A stretch of DNA of 10,701 nucleotides from Burkholderiales bacterium (GTDB lineage: Bacteria > Pseudomonadota > Gammaproteobacteria > Burkholderiales > SG8-39), in NCBI GenBank assembly GCA_025929745.1, contig JAICPQ010000073.1:1-10701 (forward strand), in the 5' to 3' direction. Below are positions 6,858-10,701 of this stretch, in pieces; the stretch's first letter is position 1; the number at the start of each line of letters is the position of its first letter. Made by a program: the position numbers and the translations under genes. The notes under the pieces were generated by a model. It was not told the DNA's origin, searched no databases, and worked only from the letters and a program-made list of their open reading frames with translations.

Positions 6858-6877
6858 CTGTCGGGTTCTCCCGACAG
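6858..6877. repeat. Perfect 8-bp inverted repeat, possible operator
   Basis: CTGTCGGG and CCCGACAG form a perfect inverted repeat around TTCT in the divergent region between the barrel and OmpA-lipoprotein genes. It directly adjoins the minus-strand TATACT box. There is no T-run on either side, so it is not an intrinsic terminator. A second short palindrome, GCATC-TC-GATGC, follows at 6881-6892. An operator or a structured 5' leader are both possible. Confidence 0.45.
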
Positions 6878-6897
6878 GATGCATCTCGATGCGGGCT

Positions 6898-6924
6898 TTG
6901 CTAGTCTCGCCCGCGTCGTATAAC
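6898..6924 (+). promoter_or_regulatory. Candidate promoter of the OmpA-lipoprotein gene
   Basis: TTGCTA (6898-6903) and TATAAC (6919-6924) are 15 bp apart, a little short, in the only AT-richer stretch before the gene. Transcription would start near 6931, giving a leader of about 10 nt. This fits the absence of a ribosome-binding site before the ATG at 6942. Confidence 0.4.
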
Positions 6925-6941
6925 AAAACCAACCCTATCTC

Positions 6942-7601
6942 ATGACACGCTTCATCTCATTGGTCCTTGCAGGCACGCTCGCCGGCTGTGCCGGTGACAA
7001 TCCTTTCGACACGATGGCCCATCGCGACAGCGGGGCGCTGATCGGGGCCGGCGTCGGCGCTGCCATCGGCGCGATCGCCTACGACAGGAACCGCACCAAG
7101 GGCGCGCTCGTGGGCGCGGTCGGCGGGGCGCTCGCCGGCGGCGTGGTCGGCCGCTATATGGATGACCAAAAACGCGACCTCGAGAAGAACCTCGCGCAGG
7201 AGATCAAGCTCGGCCAGGCGCGCGTAGAAAAGCTGCCGAACGACATAGTGCGCGTGACGATGACCAACCAGACCGCTTTCGAGACGAACTCCGCCCAAAT
7301 CAAACCGGCCTTCAACAGCACCATGGATAAGCTTGCCGAGGTGGTGGTCCGCTACAACAAGACCTCGCTTACCGTGGTCGGACACACCGACGACGTGGGC
7401 TCCGACGCCTACAACCAGAAGCTCTCGGAGCAGCGCGCGCTATCGGTCGCGCGCTACCTCGAAGGAAAGCGCGTGAATTCCATGCGCCTCGCCACATCCG
7501 GAAAAGGCGAAACGCAGCCCGCGATGAGCAACACCACCGAAAGTGGACGCCAGGCGAACCGCCGCGTAGAGATCTACGTCGAGCCGGTGGTGCAAGGTTG
7601 A
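6942..7601 (+). CDS. OmpA-domain outer-membrane lipoprotein with glycine zipper
   Basis: The 219-aa product has a lipoprotein signal peptide with lipobox LAGC (Cys16). Alanine at the +2 position fits outer-membrane sorting under the E. coli Lol rule. Residues 31-70 are a glycine-zipper segment (GALIGAGVGAAIGAIA, then GALVGAVGGALAGGVVG). A short charged linker follows, then an OmpA/MotB C-terminal domain at about 103-215. That domain carries VVGHTDDVGSDAYNQKLSEQ (145-164) and RALSVARYL (165-173), with Asp150 and Arg165 at the positions that bind diaminopimelate of peptidoglycan. The layout resembles YiaD-type lipoproteins, so it likely anchors the outer membrane to the wall. The ATG has no visible ribosome-binding site and a very short predicted leader. 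It is divergent from the barrel gene; a functional link is possible but unproven. Confidence 0.93.
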   Translation: MTRFISLVLAGTLAGCAGDNPFDTMAHRDSGALIGAGVGAAIGAIAYDRNRTKGALVGAVGGALAGGVVGRYMDDQKRDLEKNLAQEIKLGQARVEKLPNDIVRVTMTNQTAFETNSAQIKPAFNSTMDKLAEVVVRYNKTSLTVVGHTDDVGSDAYNQKLSEQRALSVARYLEGKRVNSMRLATSGKGETQPAMSNTTESGRQANRRVEIYVEPVVQG

Positions 7602-7667
7602 TAGGCCATCCGACGCAGCCCCCCGTGCACTTCGGAGCAGCTTCGCTCGACTACCATGGCCGCGCAC

Positions 7668-7673
7668 GGAGGG
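7668..7673 (+). promoter_or_regulatory. Strong ribosome-binding site fixing the 7682 start
   Basis: GGAGGG sits 8 nt before the ATG at 7682. It is one of the clearest Shine-Dalgarno sequences in the window and selects this ATG over upstream in-frame starts from 7598. Confidence 0.75.
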
Positions 7674-7681
7674 TAAAAACC

Positions 7682-7882
7682 ATGGTGATCAAAGGCCAGT
7701 CGGACATCGAAATCCAAATCTCGGACATCGGCTACATCTGCCTGAAGCAAAACGATGGCGATGGCGAGCACACGGTCAGCTTCGCGCCGGCTTACGCGGC
7801 GAAGGTCGCCACGGCCATCAGCCAGCTTCAGGACTTCGCGCAGCGGAAGTTCGAGAAGAGCGCGTTCGTCGAAGACGACTGA
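7682..7882 (+). CDS. Hypothetical 66-aa acidic protein
   Basis: I do not recognise this family. The sequence begins MVIKGQSDIEIQISDIGYIC, which looks like beta strands. A charged NDGDGEH turn follows, then a likely amphipathic helix (about 38-58, AYAAKVATAISQLQDFAQRK) and an acidic tail ending FVEDD. There is no signal peptide or membrane segment, so it should be cytoplasmic. The strong GGAGGG ribosome-binding site supports real translation. An in-frame extension back to 7598 is possible, but it lacks such a site and reads as low-complexity filler. The stop codon shares its TGA with the CTG start proposed for the downstream membrane protein (CTGA overlap). This suggests translational coupling and a shared function. 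Confidence 0.75.
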   Translation: MVIKGQSDIEIQISDIGYICLKQNDGDGEHTVSFAPAYAAKVATAISQLQDFAQRKFEKSAFVEDD

Positions 7883-8283
7883 GCGCCTCGCTTCCGCCGT
7901 CGGGACTGGTACCGCGTGAGGGCCTCGTTACCCTCACGCATGTCATCTACGGCCTGCACGCCTTCAGCGCGCTCACCGGGCTCTTGAGCCCGGCGATGAT
8001 CGTCACCGCCTTCCTCACCGGCTGGCCGTCGATCATCGCGGTGATCCTGAACTACGTGAAGCGCTCCGAAGTGCGCGCGACCTGGCTCGACTCCCACTTC
8101 GCCTGGCAGATCCGCACCTTCTGGTTCGCGCTGCTGTGGCTCGCGATCGGCGGCATTCTCTTTATCACGGTGGTCGGGATCCCCTTCGCGCTCGCCCTCT
8201 GGTTCATCACAGGCATCTGGGTGCTCTACCGCATCATCCGGGGCTGGCTCGCGCTTTCCTCGCAAACACCGCTGCCGCGTTAG
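7879..8283 (+). CDS. Small multi-pass membrane protein, probable CTG start
   Basis: The reading frame encodes a 134-aa protein with about three hydrophobic segments: LTHVIYGLHAFSALTGLLSP to WPSIIAVILNYV (about 20-60), FWFALLWLAIGGILFITVVG (about 81-100) and IPFALALWFITGIWVLYRII (about 101-120). It resembles the DUF4870-type membrane proteins of betaproteobacteria (from memory, not searched), in which the THVIYGLHA-like segment is part of the conserved domain. The first ATG/GTG/TTG is the TTG at 7984, which would delete that segment. The frame is open far upstream with no canonical start. CTG at 7879 forms a 4-bp CTGA overlap with the preceding stop, an arrangement parallel to ATGA, and is my preferred start. 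CTG at 7906 is an alternative. The existence of the gene is solid; the start is inferred. Function is unknown. Confidence 0.72.
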   Translation: MSASLPPSGLVPREGLVTLTHVIYGLHAFSALTGLLSPAMIVTAFLTGWPSIIAVILNYVKRSEVRATWLDSHFAWQIRTFWFALLWLAIGGILFITVVGIPFALALWFITGIWVLYRIIRGWLALSSQTPLPR

Positions 8284-8323
8284 GTATAGACGCGATTGCC
8301 GGGCGCGGCTAGCATGCGACGCG

Positions 8324-8755
8324 ATGCACGCATGGAAAGTCTGGGCGCTCGCCCTCTACTTTCCCGCCGCGGCGCTCGCCCAAGCGGACATTTCGCTGAA
8401 GGTCGGTGCGCACACATACCAGGCAAGCGGCCAGGGCGAATGCAAGTCGGCCCCCCGTGCGAGCATCTACAACATCCCGGCCGCGCTCACTTCGGTCTCG
8501 CACCGCGCCGGCACGAATTCCCTCAATCTGTCCCTCTGGCAGCCGACCGACGGCAAGCCCGCGATGCTGAGCCTCAGCGTGACGACGGGAGGCAAGACCT
8601 ACCTCGTTGACACGGTGAGGGACAAGAAGGGGTCCGGCAAGGTGGTGCGCGAAAACCTCACGATCGTCCTCGACGCCGTCGCTGCGAGTGGAGAGAAGAT
8701 CACCGGCAAGATCCAGTGCCGCTCGTTGGGCGCCATCCAGGCGGAGGGCGGTTGA
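8324..8755 (+). CDS. Secreted hypothetical protein with two cysteines
   Basis: This is a 143-aa protein of unknown function. Residues 1-21 form a signal peptide (MHAWKVWALALYFPAAALAQ) with likely cleavage after ALA (19) or AQA (21). The mature part is beta-rich with many Ser, Thr and Gly. It contains two cysteines, Cys40 in GQGECKSAP and Cys132 in GKIQCRSLG, spaced so that a disulfide could link the first and last strands in the periplasm. The pattern of a GSGKV segment followed by ITGKIQC faintly recalls 19-kDa-antigen-like beta-sandwich proteins, but this is too weak for assignment. The ATG at 8324 starts the signal peptide and has no clear ribosome-binding site. A TATAGA just after the previous stop (8285-8290) could be a -10 but has no good -35. 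Confidence 0.72.
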   Translation: MHAWKVWALALYFPAAALAQADISLKVGAHTYQASGQGECKSAPRASIYNIPAALTSVSHRAGTNSLNLSLWQPTDGKPAMLSLSVTTGGKTYLVDTVRDKKGSGKVVRENLTIVLDAVAASGEKITGKIQCRSLGAIQAEGG

Positions 8756-8799
8756 TCAAGCGCATCGTCGCCCTCATGCCAACGGCAAAGAGAGCGCTT

Positions 8800-8826
8800 G
8801 CAGCGCGGTAATGCGTTCGGCGCTGC
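8800..8826 (+). repeat. Inverted repeat upstream of parA
   Basis: GCAGCGC (8800-8806) and GCGCTGC (8820-8826) are perfect 7-bp arms around a 13-nt loop. The palindrome AGCGCT (8793-8798) lies just before, giving three AGCGC/GCGCT units in 34 bp. Moderately T-rich sequence follows several bases later, so it could be a weak terminator for the preceding gene or a binding site. Confidence 0.35.
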
Positions 8827-8836
8827 CAGGCTTGAT

Positions 8837-8865
8837 TTGATTTTCCCGCGGCCGGGAGGCATGAT
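8837..8865 (+). promoter_or_regulatory. Candidate parA promoter with palindrome in spacer
   Basis: TTGATT (8837-8842) and CATGAT (8860-8865) are 17 bp apart, each a 4/6 match to sigma70 hexamers. The predicted start near 8872 leaves a leader of about 33 nt. The spacer holds an inverted repeat TCCCG-CGGC-CGGGA (8844-8857), which would place a bound protein directly over the promoter. Downstream, an 8-base A-run and GGGG (8894-8897) give a well-spaced ribosome-binding site for parA. Confidence 0.4.
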
Positions 8866-8904
8866 GGCCGCTGACGCAGGGCAACAAAAAAAAGGGGTAC
8901 CGCC

Positions 8905-9702
8905 ATGCGACGGGTCGTGTTCAATAACAAGGGGGGTGTCGGCAAATCCACCATTGCCTGCAATCTCGCGGCGGTCAGCGCGGCGGGCGGCGCGCACACC
9001 CTGCTCGTCGATCTCGACCCGCAGGGCAATTCGACCCAGTACCTGATCGGCAAGCCCGGCCGCGAGCTTGAACCGACGCTCGCCGATCTATTCGAGCAAG
9101 CGCTCGGCTTCCCGCTGTACCCGAAGAAGCCCGCGGAGTTCGTGCACGGCACTCGCTTCCAGCGGCTCGATGTGCTGCCGTCGCACCCGATGCTCGCCGA
9201 GCAGCAGGGCAAGCTCGAGTCGCGCTACAAGATCTTCAAGTTGCGCGAGGCGCTCGCCCAGCTCGACAAAGAGTACGACTTCATCTACATCGATACGCCG
9301 CCCGCGCTGAACTTCTTCACCCGCTCGGCGCTCATCGCAACCGATGGCTGCCTCATCCCTTTCGACTGCGACGCGTTCTCGCGCAGTGCGCTCTACGGCC
9401 TGCTCGACGACATCGCCGAGATCCGCGCCGATCACAATGCGGGGCTCGTGATCGAAGGAATCATCGTGAACCAGTTTCTCGGCCGTGCGAGACTGCCGCA
9501 GAAGATGGTGCAGCAACTCCTTGCCGAGGGCCTGCCGGTGCTCGAGCCCTACCTCTCCTCCTCGGTCAAGGTGCGCGAGTCGCATGAGCGCGCGATGCCG
9601 CTCGTTTATCTCGAGCCGAAGCACAAGCTCACCCAGGAGTACATCGGGCTCCATGCGGGGCTCGAAGCAAGACGGCAGGACGAGGCGCGCAAGCGCGCCT
9701 AG
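8905..9702 (+). CDS. Orphan ParA/MinD-family ATPase
   Basis: This 265-aa deviant Walker-type ATPase has the full ParA signature: NNKGGVGKST (7-16, signature lysine Lys9), VDLDPQGNST (35-44), FIYIDTPPALNFFTRSAL (126-143) and late SVKVRESHERAMPLVYLEP (220-238). It lacks the N-terminal helix-turn-helix of large plasmid ParA proteins, so it is of the short type. Family members dimerise on ATP, bind DNA or membrane, and position chromosomes, plasmids or protein cargo. No parB-like gene or parS-like repeat cluster follows: the next gene is convergent 17 bp away, and the upstream gene is a secreted protein. It is therefore a solitary ParA whose partner must be elsewhere, and a role in chromosome segregation should not be assumed. 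GGGG seven bases before the ATG supports the start. Confidence 0.93.
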   Translation: MRRVVFNNKGGVGKSTIACNLAAVSAAGGAHTLLVDLDPQGNSTQYLIGKPGRELEPTLADLFEQALGFPLYPKKPAEFVHGTRFQRLDVLPSHPMLAEQQGKLESRYKIFKLREALAQLDKEYDFIYIDTPPALNFFTRSALIATDGCLIPFDCDAFSRSALYGLLDDIAEIRADHNAGLVIEGIIVNQFLGRARLPQKMVQQLLAEGLPVLEPYLSSSVKVRESHERAMPLVYLEPKHKLTQEYIGLHAGLEARRQDEARKRA

Positions 9703-9719
9703 GGAATCGCTGCTCGAGC

Positions 9720-10701
9720 TCAGCCCTTGAAGCGCGCTTCGCGCCAAGCCAAGGCTGCTTTGAGGCCCTGCTCACGTGCCAGGTCCATGAAGCGTTTCTT
9801 GTCAGGCGAACCGGTGGATTCGATGGCGTGGTCGATGTCGAGCGCTGCGTCGAGGGCGGCGCGCATGCCCTGGATTTCATAAGTTCGGTTCAACGCCTTC
9901 TTGGTGTCGCGCACGAGCTCGGGGTCGATAACCGCGATGTTTCTGGCGATGCGGAGTGCGGCGGCGAGGTGCTCGCCCGGCTCAACGACGCGGCTGACGA
10001 TGCCAAGGGCGAGGGCGCGCTCGGCGTTAACGGAGTCGTCGCCGGTCAAGAGGATGTCCTTGGCGGCCTTCGGGCCGACCATCCACGGCAGCAGGAGGGT
10101 GACGATGCCGGCGCCGAATTTAAGCTCGGGCTCGCCGAAGGTGGCGTCGCGCGAGCATACGGAGATATCGCAGGCGAGCGCCATCTCGAACGCGCCGGCC
10201 ATGCACGGGCCATGAATGGCCGCGATGGTGGGCTTGGCGCACTCCCAGAAGCGCATCGTGGTGGAGAAGTCGAGGTCGAGAATCTCGCGCCACACCTGCG
10301 GGCCTTGCGGATTGCGTGTCATCTGCTCCTTGAGGTCGAACCCCGAGGAAAAGCCGCGCCCCGCGCCGCACAGCACGATCGCGCGCACATCCGGGTCGGT
10401 CTCGAGCGCGTCCATGGCGTCGTTGATCTCGAGGAGCATGCTCTTTCCGAGCGCATTCAGGCGATCGGGCCGGTGCAGCTCGAGCTGCGCGACGTGGCCG
10501 TCGCGGATCACGCGGATCGATTCGTATCTGTTCATCGGGTGTACGGCCTCCCCGGCCGGGACAAGCTCGTTTGCCTCCAGCATCGCGGCGAAGCGTCCGC
10601 GGTCGGCCTTGCCGGTCCGCCCCGCAGGAAGCTCGCGCGCGAAGTAGAGCACGTCGGGCAGCTTGTATCGCTCCAGGCGCGCGCTGAGAAACGCGTAGAC
10701 C
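9720..10701 (-). CDS. Acyl-CoA ligase C-terminus fused to enoyl-CoA hydratase (partial)
   Basis: One open frame runs from the window edge to the stop at 9722-9720 with no internal stop. Its first part (10700 to about 10585) reads VYAFLSARLERYKLPDVLYF and then ELPAGRTGKADRGRF, the end of an AMP-forming acyl-CoA ligase with the A10 motif lysine in GRTGK. After a linker of about 20 residues, a crotonase domain of about 271 aa begins at MNRYESIRVIRDGHVAQLEL. Numbered from that Met, it has the oxyanion-hole region GRGFSSGFDLKE (59-70), AGAFEMALACDI (113-124, Glu117) and FGEPELKFGAGIV (133-145, Glu137). The two glutamates are 20 residues apart, as in enoyl-CoA hydratase, so hydration of a trans-2-enoyl-CoA is plausible. 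Either the two enzymes are fused, or they are separate genes whose stop was lost or misread. The substrate is unknown. Confidence 0.82.
   Translation of the reverse strand, partial: VYAFLSARLERYKLPDVLYFARELPAGRTGKADRGRFAAMLEANELVPAGEAVHPMNRYESIRVIRDGHVAQLELHRPDRLNALGKSMLLEINDAMDALETDPDVRAIVLCGAGRGFSSGFDLKEQMTRNPQGPQVWREILDLDFSTTMRFWECAKPTIAAIHGPCMAGAFEMALACDISVCSRDATFGEPELKFGAGIVTLLLPWMVGPKAAKDILLTGDDSVNAERALALGIVSRVVEPGEHLAAALRIARNIAVIDPELVRDTKKALNRTYEIQGMRAALDAALDIDHAIESTGSPDKKRFMDLAREQGLKAALAWREARFKG
10533..10553 (-). promoter_or_regulatory. Possible internal start for a stand-alone hydratase
   Basis: ATG at 10535-10533 begins the crotonase domain exactly where stand-alone enoyl-CoA hydratases start. 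GGGGAGG (10553-10547) lies 11 nt before it, a strong but distant Shine-Dalgarno sequence. It would allow a separate 271-aa hydratase to be made from within the fused frame. The G-rich stretch may instead only reflect the codons of the linker. Confidence 0.35.

Larger units (their letters stand above)
6773..6941. other. 169-bp divergent intergenic region
   Basis: The longest gap in the window lies between the barrel and OmpA-lipoprotein start codons. It holds candidate promoters for both genes, the 8-bp inverted repeat and a smaller palindrome. An AAGGAG (minus strand, 6837-6832) is followed closely by the TTG at 6829, too near to be a convincing start. I see no RNA gene or coding sequence in it. 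Confidence 0.6.

Noticed and set aside
6092..6904. A 270-codon plus-strand frame opposite the barrel gene
   Set aside because: The opposite strand has a signal peptide and a barrel pattern; this frame has neither a domain nor a ribosome-binding site.
7879..8283. A frameshift joining the 66-aa protein to the membrane protein
   Set aside because: The 66-aa protein has its own strong ribosome-binding site and a natural end, and the membrane frame is uninterrupted. A CTGA start/stop overlap needs fewer assumptions, although a sequencing error cannot be fully excluded.
8800..8844. An intrinsic terminator after the secreted-protein gene
   Set aside because: The stem has a 13-nt loop, and the T-rich part is interrupted and begins several bases after the stem.
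8793..8865. A parS-type centromere next to parA
   Set aside because: The repeats are different short palindromes, not several copies of one conserved 14-16 bp site, and there is no parB.
8886..8893. An eight-A run followed by GGGG as a frameshift slippery site
   Set aside because: It lies before the parA start codon in non-coding sequence and is better explained as part of the ribosome-binding region.

Overview
The window looks like chromosomal DNA of a GC-rich betaproteobacterium. The evidence is the gene order (rph / PP2C phosphatase / Ser-Thr kinase facing yicC-gmk-rpoZ-spoT), an omega subunit and a bifunctional Rel/SpoT enzyme of clear proteobacterial type, and strong G/C preference at third codon positions. 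No species can be named from the sequence alone. Nothing indicates a phage, plasmid, transposon or CRISPR array, and almost every base is coding or short intergenic sequence.

Left part (1-1982, minus strand): a tightly overlapping three-gene unit read right to left: a soluble eukaryotic-type Ser/Thr kinase, a PP2C-type phosphatase and RNase PH (cut by the window edge). Kinase and phosphatase are an evident antagonistic pair translated from overlapping frames. Centre-left (2006-5827, plus strand): yicC, gmk, rpoZ and spoT, a compact unit joining RNA turnover, GMP-to-GDP phosphorylation, the RNA polymerase omega subunit and (p)ppGpp synthesis/hydrolysis. The two units diverge from a gap of only about 23 bp, where a -10-like hexamer can be read on both strands.

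Centre (5831-7601): an outer-membrane beta-barrel gene (minus) and an OmpA-domain lipoprotein gene (plus), divergent across a 169-bp region with a perfect 8-bp inverted repeat. Right-centre (7682-8755): a 66-aa protein of unknown function, a small three-helix membrane protein whose conserved part begins well before the first ATG/GTG/TTG (best explained by a CTG start in a CTGA stop/start overlap), and a secreted 143-aa protein with two cysteines. Right end (8905-10701): an orphan ParA-type ATPase without ParB, and on the minus strand an open frame in which the end of an AMP-forming acyl-CoA ligase runs without a stop into an enoyl-CoA hydratase.

Most of the window is housekeeping. The items most worth a second look are the apparent ligase-crotonase fusion, the CTG-initiated membrane protein, the very short divergent promoter between the kinase operon and the stringent-response operon, the operator-like repeat at 6858-6877, and the solitary ParA with palindromes in its promoter region.
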